A DNA stretch of 64,000 nucleotides from Paramuribaculum sp. (lineage in GTDB: Bacteria > Bacteroidota > Bacteroidia > Bacteroidales > Muribaculaceae). The notes under the pieces were generated by a model. That model had not been told where the DNA came from, ran no database searches, and saw only the letters and a list, made by a program, of their open reading frames with translations. How positions within the stretch are numbered: the stretch's first letter is position 1; each line of letters opens with the position of its first letter. Positions 7,583 through 17,252 of this stretch are shown in pieces. The stretch is from contig JAFLSD010000001.1 of NCBI GenBank assembly GCA_022511125.1, positions 310,001 to 374,000 of the forward strand. The letters run 5' to 3'. The position numbers and the translations under genes were made by a program.

Positions 7583-9640
7583 TTAGTCGATATTAACAGC
7601 GAGGCTTATCACGAGGGAACGTCCAGGAGAATAGAGAGCGAAGTTTTTGTTAAGGGGCCTCATATCACGGCGATTGAAGATATTGTCGATACCGATGCCA
7701 GGCGTTAGAGTGAGGCCACGGATACCGGTGAAGGTGTGACGTGATGTCAGATTCCAGATACCGTAACCGGGGGCATCGCCATCGGCATCACCGGGATAAT
7801 ATGTTTTGGATTGCATACGCCCGTTAAGATTGAGGTTAAGGCGATATTTATTCCAAGTGTGCCCATAGTTGGCGGTGAAAGTGACAGTATTTGCCACACT
7901 TCTGTTCTGCCGCTGCCATGTTCCGTCGGGATTGAGACCGCGACTGTAAGCATAGGAATAATTGATGCTGAAAGAGAGGTCGGAAAACGGATTATAACTC
8001 AGATTGGCTTCGATGCCACGCACTTGCGCTTTGGTGAAGTTATAATATTCTTTGAGTGAAACAAGTGACTGCTTCGTATTGGCCAGTTCGGGAAACTCTT
8101 TAATCAGCTCCTGTTGCGTAGCTTCTGGGAGGTCGGCGAACTTGGTCGATTTGGAAGTAACCATGTTCTTGATGAAGTTCAAGTAGCCTGTAACAGAAGC
8201 GCTGAATTTCGTCGTTCGGTATTCGAGATTGATGGACGCGTAGTCGCTTGATTCGGACTTCATGTCGGGATTTCCGAATGTGATGACATAGCGGCTGCCC
8301 ATAGGTTTGAACATCCGGTAATAGAGCTCGTCGATTCCCGGGGCACGGTAGCCCATGGCATAATTTCCGCGGATGTTGACGTTGCCTATGTTGTACATCA
8401 GCGATACTTTCGGCGTCAACCGGCCGCCGAGTGTCTGATAGCCGTCATAGCGCAGACCGGCAATTGCCGTGAAATGACCGAGGAATTTCTGTTCGTGTTG
8501 AGCGAACGCCGAGAATGCACCGAGCGACTTGTCGAGGTCGGAGTCGGTGCGCCGCAACACTTCGTCCTTATATTCGAGTCCGAAGACGGTGGAGCCAGAG
8601 TTGATGAAATTGAAAACACCTGTCAGCTGAACATCATTGTAAATCTGGCGTTTGGTATCCTGATAGTCTCCTGGCAGGTAATCGCCTGTCGCAACCATAT
8701 ATTTGTACCACTGGCCGAAAGTACGCCCGCTATAGTCGAGCTTGATCGTGCCGAGTTGTCCTATATAATATGAGCCTCCGGCAGCCCACGACCAGCTTTC
8801 GGACATAGTGTTGTAGTTCGTGCCGCCGGTAATCTCGGGGTTTGTTACAGGGCGGTCGAGTATGCGGTGATAGTAGCTGCCTTCGGCATAGAGTTTGAGT
8901 TTGGCTGAAGGTTCCCAGGTGAATTTTTGTCCGAAGTTGGTGGAAGTATATCCGAGTGAAAGTTGTGCGAGAGTAGGAATAAGGTGCTCTCCGCTCTCGG
9001 TGAGGTTGTTGTTTTGCCATCCGTCGGAATGGGCATAGTTGAAGTTTGTAAAAGAACCTACCCGTCCCGGATGGAGACTAAGATCGAGGCCTTGGTTGAA
9101 TTGGTTTTTACGAGTGTAACTCGTGCGTGAATTGACCTCGATTGCGTCGGAGGGCTGCTTAGTGATAATGTTGATGACTCCTCCGACGGCATCGGATCCA
9201 TAGAGTGTAGATGCAGCTCCGTTTAGCACCTCGATGCGCTGAATTGTGTTGATGTCGATTTGTCCGAGGTCGACGTTTCCGCTGATATCACCTATGAGTT
9301 TGCGGCCGTTAACGAGAATGAGCACATGGCTATTTGTCAATCCGTTGAGCCGCAAATAGGAACCCATGGCGTTAGGGGAAAATGAAAGCGAGGGAACCAT
9401 CATGGTGAGTGCTTTTTCGATATCGTTGATGCCGGCTGTACGTATTTCGGCGGCTGAAATCACCTGAACGGGTACGGGAGTGTCCTTGAGCCGCTGTTGG
9501 ACGCCGGTACCGGTAACGACAACGGGATTAAGCTCATATTCGGGGAGAGAGCTGTCGAATTCCGAGGTGAGAGTTTCTTCAGCAAAAACCGCAAGAACCG
9601 AAGAGAGGGCAATGAGTGACAGGATCGGTTTATTAATCAT
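7583..9640 (-). CDS. TonB-dependent outer-membrane receptor, probably haem (IhtA/HmuR-like)
   Basis: 685 aa with a signal peptide (1-20). The plug domain (about 38-160) includes VVTGTGVQQRLKDTPVPVQVIS and YGSDAVGGVINIITK. The barrel ends in the aromatic-type C-terminus SLAVNID. Near residue 445 it carries YRAPGIDELYY followed by GNPDMKSESS, resembling the FRAP/NPNL signature of haem receptors; BtuB-like receptors have related motifs, so B12 or another tetrapyrrole is possible. No cobalamin riboswitch is visible in its leader, in contrast with the BtuFCD operon of this window. Likely co-transcribed with the CbiK-like gene. Confidence 0.88.
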   Translation of the reverse strand: MINKPILSLIALSSVLAVFAEETLTSEFDSSLPEYELNPVVVTGTGVQQRLKDTPVPVQVISAAEIRTAGINDIEKALTMMVPSLSFSPNAMGSYLRLNGLTNSHVLILVNGRKLIGDISGNVDLGQIDINTIQRIEVLNGAASTLYGSDAVGGVINIITKQPSDAIEVNSRTSYTRKNQFNQGLDLSLHPGRVGSFTNFNYAHSDGWQNNNLTESGEHLIPTLAQLSLGYTSTNFGQKFTWEPSAKLKLYAEGSYYHRILDRPVTNPEITGGTNYNTMSESWSWAAGGSYYIGQLGTIKLDYSGRTFGQWYKYMVATGDYLPGDYQDTKRQIYNDVQLTGVFNFINSGSTVFGLEYKDEVLRRTDSDLDKSLGAFSAFAQHEQKFLGHFTAIAGLRYDGYQTLGGRLTPKVSLMYNIGNVNIRGNYAMGYRAPGIDELYYRMFKPMGSRYVITFGNPDMKSESSDYASINLEYRTTKFSASVTGYLNFIKNMVTSKSTKFADLPEATQQELIKEFPELANTKQSLVSLKEYYNFTKAQVRGIEANLSYNPFSDLSFSINYSYAYSRGLNPDGTWQRQNRSVANTVTFTANYGHTWNKYRLNLNLNGRMQSKTYYPGDADGDAPGYGIWNLTSRHTFTGIRGLTLTPGIGIDNIFNRRDMRPLNKNFALYSPGRSLVISLAVNID

Positions 9641-9680
9641 ATAGTTTAATTTTGAGTTGAATGTTGATTTTTTTCAACTG

Positions 9681-9688
9681 CAAAATTA
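9681..9688 (-). promoter_or_regulatory. -7 box TAATTTTG for the TonB receptor / CbiK-like operon
   Basis: A TAnnTTTG match on the minus strand, 40 bases before the receptor ATG at 9640. The short leader between shows no recognisable riboswitch. Confidence 0.6.
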
Positions 9689-9787
9689 AAGTGAAAGCGA
9701 GGGGCGGACAATCGCCAAAATCGGGTAAAAAACGGAGCGAATCGGCGAGTCAATACCTAATTCCCATTAGATGCGGCAAGGAGGATG

Positions 9788-9820
9788 AAAAAAGAAGACC
9801 CGCAAGGGATGCGAGTCTTC
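9788..9820 (-). terminator. intrinsic terminator of gap
   Basis: On the minus strand, arms 9810-9820 and 9794-9803 pair around a short loop and are followed by a run of T (9788-9793 read as TTTTTT). It sits 30-60 bases past the gap stop codon. Confidence 0.75.
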
Positions 9821-9849
9821 TTCAATATGGTTGGAGTTAAAATGAACTC

Positions 9850-10881
<1,032 letters not shown>

Positions 10882-10933
10882 TTATAAAAAATGTCGTCCT
10901 TCGAATGCAATCCTCCGAGGGGATAGCACGCCA

Positions 10934-10941
10934 CAAAATTA
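10934..10941 (-). promoter_or_regulatory. -7 box TAATTTTG for gap
   Basis: TAnnTTTG match 77 bases upstream of the gap ATG, giving a leader of about 70 bases. I see no known regulatory RNA in that leader. Confidence 0.6.
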
Positions 10942-11027
10942 ATAATTTTTTTTGTTAAGGAAAATCGAAAAGAGCATGAAAAATAGAGTAAAAGCGAAAA
11001 AAATGAGAAAATGAGGGATATTTGTTG

Positions 11028-11035
11028 TAACTTTG
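11028..11035 (+). promoter_or_regulatory. -7 box TAACTTTG for mscL
   Basis: TAnnTTTG match 40 bases before the mscL ATG. Divergent from the gap promoter with 86 bases between the boxes. Confidence 0.65.
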
Positions 11036-11075
11036 CGGTGTAAACCAATAATTATAAGCGAAAAAGTAAAGAATT

Positions 11076-11519
11076 ATGGCAAAACTGTTGAGTGAATTTA
11101 AAGAATTCGCGATGCGCGGTAATGTGATCGATATGGCTGTCGGCGTAGTAATCGGAGCAGCATTCGGCAAAATAGTGTCTTCGCTCGTAGACGATCTGAT
11201 CATGCCTTTGGTTGGAGTTGCAACCGGCGGCATGAACTTCACTGATTACAAATGGGTGATCCAGCAGGCTGTGATAGACGGCGAAACGGTGATCAAACCT
11301 GAGGTGACTCTTAACTGGGGCTCATGGATACAGACGATCGTGGACTTCCTAATCGTAGCATTCTGCATATTCATCATGATTAAGGGCATCAATAACTTGA
11401 AGAAGAGAAAGGCCGAGGAAGCAGCCGCAGCCGCGGAGGCAACCGTGGCGGAAGCTTCTAAGGAAGAGGTGCTTCTGACTGAAATCCGCGATCTTCTCAA
11501 GGAACAGACCAAGGCTTAA
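11076..11519 (+). CDS. mscL: large-conductance mechanosensitive channel MscL
   Basis: 147 aa. Inner-membrane pentameric channel that opens on hypo-osmotic shock. The N-terminal [37 protein letters not shown] is the family signature (TM1); TM2 is around [19 protein letters not shown]; a charged cytoplasmic helix ([14 protein letters not shown]) ends with [10 protein letters not shown]. Complete, standard length, with its own promoter and terminator. Confidence 0.97.
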   Translation: MAKLLSEFKEFAMRGNVIDMAVGVVIGAAFGKIVSSLVDDLIMPLVGVATGGMNFTDYKWVIQQAVIDGETVIKPEVTLNWGSWIQTIVDFLIVAFCIFIMIKGINNLKKRKAEEAAAAAEATVAEASKEEVLLTEIRDLLKEQTKA

Positions 11520-11547
11520 GCCTGGATATAAGTAAGAATGGAGGTAT

Positions 11548-11590
11548 AGGGGTGTGCCGGAGCCAATCGCTTCGACGCACCTCTTTTTTA
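11548..11590 (+). terminator. intrinsic terminator of mscL
   Basis: A 16-bp stem with several G-T wobbles and one mismatch (arms 11548-11563 and 11569-11584), a 5-base loop CAATC and a T run at 11584-11590. It separates mscL from the convergent rnhA. Confidence 0.85.
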
Positions 11591-11593
11591 AGT

Positions 11594-12238
11594 CTATTTG
11601 CGGCCGAAATCTGCGGGGATCTCACCCCATTTTTCTGTCTGCCATTTCAAGACGCGGTTTCTGACCGTATGAGTGCGCAACCATATTTCAGCTCTCTTGA
11701 TCAGTTCGCGTACATAGCTGTTGTCGGGAGTGGGCGTAAGTGTAGTCTTAGCCATTTTATTCCTGACCCATGCCATTCCGCTGACACTATCGGAATAAAT
11801 CACTGTCGTGGTATCGCCTTTTTTTTCGAGCAGCGCGAGGGCATGGACTATAGCGAGAAATTCTCCTATATTGTTCGTTCCTCCTTTCAGCGGACCGACA
11901 TGAAAAATCTGCTGTCCGGTGCGAAGACTTACACCACGGTACTCCACGGGGCCGGGATTGCGTGAGCATGCAGCGTCAACAGCTATAGCATCGGGTATAA
12001 TGTCGGGGAAAGCCTGAAAATTGATAACGGGCTGTTCATGTGAAGCTATGCTGCGTATCACATCAAGGTCATCGGAAAGTGGATCGGTTCTATAGGCTTC
12101 AACTGCCGCTTCGCGTGTGGGAAAAGCTTTATATCTGGCCTCGGGAAATCCTTCTACTTGCAGACGACATTCGTCCCAGCTATCGAATACTCCGGTGTCG
12201 TGACCGGCCCAGACTACATAGTATTTGTTTCTACCCAT
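11594..12238 (-). CDS. rnhA: ribonuclease HI with N-terminal viroplasmin domain
   Basis: 214 aa. Residues 4-48 form a caulimovirus viroplasmin-type RNA:DNA hybrid-binding domain (KYYVVWAGHDTGVFDSWDEC ending YKAF). The RNase H catalytic fold follows, with carboxylates in IAVDAACS, NNIGEFLAI, IYSDSVSG and the final ADFGRK. It cleaves RNA in RNA:DNA hybrids. This eukaryote-like domain order is common in Bacteroidota and Firmicutes. Last gene of an aroK - AlaDH-like - rnhA operon (3-base gap to the upstream gene). Confidence 0.92.
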   Translation of the reverse strand: MGRNKYYVVWAGHDTGVFDSWDECRLQVEGFPEARYKAFPTREAAVEAYRTDPLSDDLDVIRSIASHEQPVINFQAFPDIIPDAIAVDAACSRNPGPVEYRGVSLRTGQQIFHVGPLKGGTNNIGEFLAIVHALALLEKKGDTTTVIYSDSVSGMAWVRNKMAKTTLTPTPDNSYVRELIKRAEIWLRTHTVRNRVLKWQTEKWGEIPADFGRK

Positions 12239-12241
12239 GGG

Positions 12242-13420
12242 TCAGGAGAGTGTCAGGAAGAGATTGATGTCGACGGGACGCATGCCGGCAATCGCAGCTA
12301 TTTCAGGATTGACAGTCTTGCCCATGAATGTATAGACCGCTTTTCTGATTCCGGGAAGCAATTTAACAGCATTGTCGGCTCCGTCGCAAGCGAGGATGTC
12401 GCGTATCAGAGTGAGCAGGGTGTTGCTTAAGGCCATAGCAACGGTACGGGGTACCGCACTTCCGGCATTTACATAACAGCATCGCGCGGTGGTGATTTCG
12501 GGTACGGCATCCACAAGATCGACGCAAGGAAGAGAAGGAAACGCCTTCCCACAATCATGTGTAAGGTCGAATACAACCACTCCCCTCTTCATATCTGCCA
12601 CCACATCGGCACCTATCGTGAAAATGTCATTTATTTCCGTATATATCACGATATCAGCAGAACGAAGAGCGTTATGAAGCACTTTGGGATGGAGAGCGGA
12701 ACCCACAGCCCAAGGGCCGAGTTCGCGGGTAGCAGCTCTCAGACGGTAGACATCGTTATCGAATATCCTCACGAGCGCACCCGTGCCGGAGGCCGAACGG
12801 GCGGCGGCCGTCGCCGCTATACCGGAACCGACGATCAGCACTTCGCATGGGACGACTCCGGCCACTCCACCCAGGAGTATACCTTTTCCATGAATCGCAT
12901 CGGCAAGGAGGGACGCAGCAATGGCAATCGAGGCTCTTCCATCAATTTCCTCAAGAATGTCGGCAAAAGGTCTGTTGTCAGCTTTGTCGGCAATCAGATC
13001 GAGGGCGACGGCACATATTTTCATCTCGGTGAGAGCCTTCACAGTTCGTTTCGACTGACGACAAAGCGAAAGCAGTGAAAGTAGAACGGCTCCGCGTTTC
13101 ATTTTACGGATATCGCCTTCGGGAAGAGGTTCAAGATGGATTACAATGTCGGCTTTCAGTGTCTCATCACGCCCGCAGATATGTGCTCCGGCTCTTGTGT
13201 AGGCACTGTCGGAATAATGTATTGTCCTGCCTGCGTCTTTTTCTATGAGGATTTTCAGACCCATGTCCACGAGCACAGCCGCGCCTTCGGGGGTAAGAGG
13301 GAATCGTTTTTCATTCGCTCCCGACGACTTCGGCAAACCGATTGTGATAGATTTTTTACGATTCTCGACTAATGCCGGGGCGGTAAGGACATCGGGGGTT
13401 TCGATAGCATTTGTTTTCAT
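12242..13420 (-). CDS. alanine dehydrogenase / PNT-family protein lacking canonical catalytic residues
   Basis: 392 aa. The AlaDh/PNT N-terminal domain begins ITIGLPKSSGANEKRFPLTPEGA. The NAD-binding domain has GKGILLGGVAGVVPCEVLIV with GSGIAATAAA (198-207) and the acidic IFDND. By eye alignment to Bacillus AlaDH, the catalytic Lys of the VKVKEPL motif is Leu96 (VIHLEPL) and the catalytic His of YLHLA is Ser118. Alanine dehydrogenation is therefore doubtful, although such divergent copies are usually labelled alanine dehydrogenase in Bacteroidota. Start overlaps aroK by 4 bases. Real function unknown. Confidence 0.8.
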   Translation of the reverse strand: MKTNAIETPDVLTAPALVENRKKSITIGLPKSSGANEKRFPLTPEGAAVLVDMGLKILIEKDAGRTIHYSDSAYTRAGAHICGRDETLKADIVIHLEPLPEGDIRKMKRGAVLLSLLSLCRQSKRTVKALTEMKICAVALDLIADKADNRPFADILEEIDGRASIAIAASLLADAIHGKGILLGGVAGVVPCEVLIVGSGIAATAAARSASGTGALVRIFDNDVYRLRAATRELGPWAVGSALHPKVLHNALRSADIVIYTEINDIFTIGADVVADMKRGVVVFDLTHDCGKAFPSLPCVDLVDAVPEITTARCCYVNAGSAVPRTVAMALSNTLLTLIRDILACDGADNAVKLLPGIRKAVYTFMGKTVNPEIAAIAGMRPVDINLFLTLS

Positions 13421-13965
13421 TGGGATTCGGATTTAAGGTTCATTCCCATAGCGCGAATAAAATCTTTTGCTGTGACGCTGATTTCACTCTCGTTTTCAAG
13501 TTGGTCGCCTTTAAAATTTATTTTTGCTTTGGAGTAGAACGGGCGCCGTTTTTCGAGCGCGTCAACGATAAACTCCATCAATTCCGTTTCATTTTTATCC
13601 GCTATCAGCGGCCTCTTATGCCTCCCTCTCAGCAGACGCGTATGGAGTTTAGAGAGCGAAGTGTCGAGAAATACAGTGGTTCCCGCCTGATTCATAAAAT
13701 CCATATTGTCGAAAAAACATGGCGTCCCTCCCCCGCATGCAATGATAACATCCTGAAATTCTCCGACTTCGTGCAACATTCTGCGCTCAATTTCGCGGAA
13801 ACCACCTTCGCCCTTATCACGGAAAATATCTTTAACCGAAGTATGGAAACGTGTCTCGATATAATTATCGAGGTCAATGAATGGAATGCCGGTCAAAGCG
13901 CTGACGTTTCTGCCGAGCGTGGATTTGCCGCATCCCATATATCCTATTAGGAAAATCGGGCGCAT
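13417..13965 (-). CDS. aroK: shikimate kinase
   Basis: 182 aa from the ATG at 13965; a start 10 codons upstream would place extra residues before the usual MRPIFLIGYMG. Walker A is GYMGCGKST (8-16), followed by the shikimate-site motifs DLDNYIE, REIERRML and CGGGTP, and the lid region LLRGRHKRPL. Phosphorylates shikimate in chorismate and aromatic amino-acid synthesis. First gene of the aroK - AlaDH-like - rnhA operon, divergent from the cobalamin-controlled operon. Confidence 0.95.
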   Translation of the reverse strand: MRPIFLIGYMGCGKSTLGRNVSALTGIPFIDLDNYIETRFHTSVKDIFRDKGEGGFREIERRMLHEVGEFQDVIIACGGGTPCFFDNMDFMNQAGTTVFLDTSLSKLHTRLLRGRHKRPLIADKNETELMEFIVDALEKRRPFYSKAKINFKGDQLENESEISVTAKDFIRAMGMNLKSESQ

Positions 13966-13984
13966 ATTCGGAAAGGCTTTTCCG

Positions 13985-13992
13985 CAAAAGTA
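13985..13992 (-). promoter_or_regulatory. -7 box TACTTTTG for aroK
   Basis: TAnnTTTG match 20 bases before the aroK ATG. It faces away from the btuF box with 22 bases between them. Confidence 0.65.
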
Positions 13993-14014
13993 CATAAAAA
14001 AGCTGAAAAATTAG

Positions 14015-14022
14015 TAACTTTG
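14015..14022 (+). promoter_or_regulatory. -7 box TAACTTTG for the cobalamin-riboswitch transcript
   Basis: A perfect TAnnTTTG match placed so that transcription starts right at the first base of the riboswitch (about 14027). Confidence 0.75.
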
Positions 14023-14025
14023 TCC

Positions 14026-14198
14026 GTTGACAGGTGTCCGAATCCAATAGGATGAAAAGGGAACAGGGTGTAAATCCCTGACAGACCCGCTGCTGTGATT
14101 CCATTAACATCCTCGGCCATTGCACTTTGTAATGACAGCCACTGACCGTTTGGTCGGGAAGGCGTCGGGGTGGAAAAGTCAGAAGACCTGCCTGTCGA
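14026..14198 (+). ncRNA. cobalamin riboswitch
   Basis: The conserved cobalamin aptamer elements appear in order: a 5-prime P1 strand GACAGGTGTCC, ATGAAAAGGGAACAGGGTG, TAAATCCCTGACAGACCCGC, TGCTGTGAT, a central GCCACTGACC block, GGGAAGGCG, and the B12 box AAGTCAGAAGACCTGCC (14176-14192) whose CCTGTC closes P1. It lies between the promoter and the binding-protein gene. In this class B12 binding normally represses downstream genes; here that predicts repression of the BtuFCD importer when B12 is plentiful. Confidence 0.95.
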
Positions 14199-14233
14199 AG
14201 GAAATTTGTAAGTTTTCGGGTGATAAAACACAA

Positions 14234-15406
14234 ATGAGATTTATGAAACTGAAATTCGCAATCGAAATTGTTTTGAGCGTCGTCATGGTGACTTTATGCG
14301 GCTGTGGCAACGGGAGAAAAGAGGGTGATGCAAACAGAGTAGCAGCATCGAATTCCGTAGATACCAACAAGCGAGAACTTGACGTGAAATATGCTCGTGG
14401 TTTCAGCTTGAAAAACCTTAGTCCGGGGATAACGCTCGTCGACATAAGCGATCCGGAGAAACAAGATGGAACAGTCTATAAATTCGCCCTTGTAGATGAA
14501 GGAGTATCGTCAACAGAAGTGCCCGAAGATTATACGACTGTGAAGGTACCTATAGAAAGAGCCATCTGTATGACTTCATTACAATTATCGAATTTTGCAA
14601 AACTCGGAGAGCTCGACCGTATATCGGGCATTACAAGCACGCGTCATCTTTTCAATCAGGAGATGAACGAGCGGCTGAAAAACGGCAAGACGCATAAAAT
14701 CGGTATCGAGGGTAATTTCGACAACGAAGTGATATTGGCCATCAATCCGGATATAATTCTGATTTCACCTTTTAAGCGTGGGGGTTACGACGCACTGAAA
14801 AATGTCGATGTCCCTCTTCTGCCACATCTCGGCTATAAAGAACTGACTCCGTTAGGTCAGGCCGAGTGGATAAAACTCGTAGGACTTCTTACAGGGCAGT
14901 CTTCGAAGGCATGGGAAATATTTTCAGGCATAGAAGATCGGTATAACGACCTGAAATCCATGGCCGACAATGTTACGGAACGGCCTAAGGTAGTAAGCGG
15001 CCAGATGCAAGGCGGACACTGGTATGCAGTAGGAGGCCGAAGTTTTTTAGCCCAACTTTTTAATGATGCCGGCGCAAGCTACTTCCTAAAAGACAACAAT
15101 GAGTCGGGCGGCGTTACTCTGGATTACGAAAAAGTGTATAGCGATGCGGGCGACTCGGACTATTGGCGTATAGTGAACAGTTTCGACGGCAATTACAGTT
15201 ACGAGGCGCTCAAGAATGAGGACAACCGCTATACCGATTTCAAAGCATGGAAAAACCACGGTGTGATTTATTGCAACATGCGTGAGGTCCCGTTCTACGA
15301 GACAATGCCTGTCGAGCCCGAGGTGGTTCTCGCTGACCTCATAGCTATTTTCCATCCGGAACTTCTCCCCGAGCATAAACCCCGCTATTATCAGTTGATG
15401 AAATGA
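14234..15406 (+). CDS. cobalamin ABC transporter substrate-binding lipoprotein (BtuF-like)
   Basis: 390 aa from the ATG at 14234 (14243 is also possible). The longer frame from 14120 would run through the riboswitch and is rejected. Lipoprotein signal ends at LCGC (Cys24). The periplasmic-binding fold of the BtuF/FhuD type shows RISGITSTRHLF, NPDIILISPFKRGG, LPHLGYKELTPLGQAEWIKLVGLLTGQ and a C-terminal lobe. Binds the ligand for the BtuC permease. The upstream riboswitch makes a corrinoid the best substrate guess; similar IhtC/HmuT proteins bind haem. Overlaps btuC by 4 bases. Confidence 0.88.
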   Translation: MRFMKLKFAIEIVLSVVMVTLCGCGNGRKEGDANRVAASNSVDTNKRELDVKYARGFSLKNLSPGITLVDISDPEKQDGTVYKFALVDEGVSSTEVPEDYTTVKVPIERAICMTSLQLSNFAKLGELDRISGITSTRHLFNQEMNERLKNGKTHKIGIEGNFDNEVILAINPDIILISPFKRGGYDALKNVDVPLLPHLGYKELTPLGQAEWIKLVGLLTGQSSKAWEIFSGIEDRYNDLKSMADNVTERPKVVSGQMQGGHWYAVGGRSFLAQLFNDAGASYFLKDNNESGGVTLDYEKVYSDAGDSDYWRIVNSFDGNYSYEALKNEDNRYTDFKAWKNHGVIYCNMREVPFYETMPVEPEVVLADLIAIFHPELLPEHKPRYYQLMK

Positions 15407-16437
15407 GAAAATCCTCCGTAGCCATATCCATGACCGCTCTCGGAGTGTCAATACTAATCTTCTTGATGCTCAATATCATGTTGGGTTCTGTGAGCATACC
15501 GGCCGGAACGGTTGTCCGGATAGTGTTTGGAGGCGACGAAAGCAATGAAATATGGCGGAATATCATCTTCAAACTGCGTTTCCCCCAGAGCCTTACCGCT
15601 ATTGTAGCAGGAGCCGGGTTGGCTGTCAGCGGATTACTTATGCAGACGGTATTCCATAATCCCTTGGCGGGTCCGTCGGTATTGGGTATCAGCTCCGGTG
15701 CGAGCCTGGGAGTGGGTTTTGTCGTTCTTTTGTCGGGTGTTTTCGGAGGGGTGGCTCTAAGCCGTTTAGGTGTGATAGGGGAGATGACCATAACTATCGC
15801 CGCAATAGTCGGCTCGCTACTTGTGCTTGCCCTTATAGCCTGGGTTGCCCGTAAAGTCAGAGGGAACGTGACATTGCTCATCATTGGCGTGATGATAGGC
15901 TATATAGCCAATGCTATTATCGGAGTGCTTAAGTTTTTCAGTGTAGAGGAAGACATCAGGGCTTACGTTATATGGGGATTAGGAAGCTTTGCGCGTGTTT
16001 CCGGCGGACAGACAACTACTTTCATCGTCCTTATGGCATGCCTTTTGCCGTTCACCCTTCTTTTGGCAAAAACACTCAATCTTCTGCTATTGGGCGACTA
16101 TTATGCGGGAAACTTAGGTCTGAACATCAAGAAAGCACGCCTGATAGTGATCCTTTGGGCAGGCGTATTAGTGGCAATCGTCACGGCTTATTGCGGCCCG
16201 ATAGTATTTTTAGGGCTCGCTGTACCACATTTGTGCCGGGGAATATTCCGAACTGCCGATCATCGCGTGCTGCTTCCGGCGTGTATCCTCACCGGTGCCT
16301 CGCTCGCCCTAATATGCAATCTGATTGCCCGTCTGCCGTGGATGGACGGAGCTTTACCCGTCAATTCAGTCACTGCTCTCGTTGGAGCTCCAGTTGTACT
16401 CTGGGTATTATTTAAGAAACGAAAAAGCGGAGCGTGA
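15403..16437 (+). CDS. btuC: cobalamin ABC transporter permease (BtuC-like, FecCD family)
   Basis: 344 aa with about ten hydrophobic helices, typical of the FecCD/BtuC type II importer permeases. Visible family motifs are GAGLAVSGLLMQTVFHNPLAGPSVLGISSGASLG and, near the C-terminus, CGPIVFLGLAVPHLCRGIFRTADHR, followed by LPVNSVTALVGAPVVLWVLF. Forms the inner-membrane channel with the ATPase encoded next. Four-base overlaps on both sides show a tight operon under the cobalamin riboswitch. Confidence 0.93.
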   Translation: MRKSSVAISMTALGVSILIFLMLNIMLGSVSIPAGTVVRIVFGGDESNEIWRNIIFKLRFPQSLTAIVAGAGLAVSGLLMQTVFHNPLAGPSVLGISSGASLGVGFVVLLSGVFGGVALSRLGVIGEMTITIAAIVGSLLVLALIAWVARKVRGNVTLLIIGVMIGYIANAIIGVLKFFSVEEDIRAYVIWGLGSFARVSGGQTTTFIVLMACLLPFTLLLAKTLNLLLLGDYYAGNLGLNIKKARLIVILWAGVLVAIVTAYCGPIVFLGLAVPHLCRGIFRTADHRVLLPACILTGASLALICNLIARLPWMDGALPVNSVTALVGAPVVLWVLFKKRKSGA

Positions 16438-17237
16438 TGGAACAACATATCGACCAGGCCATAGAACTTGAAGCAATAACCCTCGGATATGAGGGCAAAA
16501 AAGGAATGAAGCGTCTCGCCTCCGACATTACCGCATCGCTCAACGTGGGCACCCTCACGTGCCTCCTCGGACCTAACGGAGCAGGCAAATCCACCCTTCT
16601 ACGCACATTGTGCCGATTTCAGCGTCCCCTCGAGGGCAAAATAAAACTATTCGGGAAACCGTTGAACGAATACTCCCAGCCAGAATTGGCAAGAACTTTA
16701 GGCATTGTTCTGACTGAAAAGCTCATGGTCAGCAATCTCACGGTGCGAGAACTCATAGAACTCGGTCGCAGTCCTTACACAGGTTTTTGGGGCAAACTGC
16801 AGAAAGAGGATGAAGCAATAATCGGGCAAGCTATGACCTTGACATCCATCTCCCACTTCGCCGACCGGGCCGTTTCGACTCTCAGTGACGGAGAGAGACA
16901 AAAAGCCATGATAGCAAAAGCTATCGCACAAGCTACTCCCATAATCCTTCTGGATGAGCCAACCGCATTTCTCGATTATCCCAGTAAAGTGGAGATCATG
17001 CGTCTGCTCCACCGACTTTCGCGCGAAGAAGGGAAAACCGTTCTCTTATCCACTCACGATCTGGAACTCGCTCTCCAGATGGCCGACCACCTCTGGCTCA
17101 TGGACAAAACATTAGGTCTTCGCACAGGCACTACCGATGATCTTATCACCCGGGGCGAAGTAGGGCGCTATTTCGACCGCGAAGGTATCACCTTCGACAC
17201 TCAAACCCGCGTGTTCCGCCTCGCTGATCCCCGATAA
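16434..17237 (+). CDS. btuD: cobalamin ABC transporter ATPase (BtuD-like)
   Basis: 267 aa. Complete ABC ATPase: Walker A GPNGAGKST (46-54), signature LSDGERQK, Walker B IILLDEPTAFLD and switch His in LLSTHD. FecE/BtuD-type Q-loop region VLTEKLMVSNLTVRELI. Powers import by the BtuFC complex. Last gene of the riboswitch-controlled operon. Confidence 0.93.
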   Translation: MMEQHIDQAIELEAITLGYEGKKGMKRLASDITASLNVGTLTCLLGPNGAGKSTLLRTLCRFQRPLEGKIKLFGKPLNEYSQPELARTLGIVLTEKLMVSNLTVRELIELGRSPYTGFWGKLQKEDEAIIGQAMTLTSISHFADRAVSTLSDGERQKAMIAKAIAQATPIILLDEPTAFLDYPSKVEIMRLLHRLSREEGKTVLLSTHDLELALQMADHLWLMDKTLGLRTGTTDDLITRGEVGRYFDREGITFDTQTRVFRLADPR

Positions 17238-17252
17238 CTCCGCTTAGTTTTT

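Noticed and set aside
9641-9790. Cobalamin riboswitch upstream of the TonB receptor
   Set aside because: I looked for the B12 box and CCACTG core and found neither.
14120-14233. N-terminal extension of the BtuF-like frame starting at 14120
   Set aside because: It runs through the cobalamin riboswitch; the lipoprotein signal begins at 14234.
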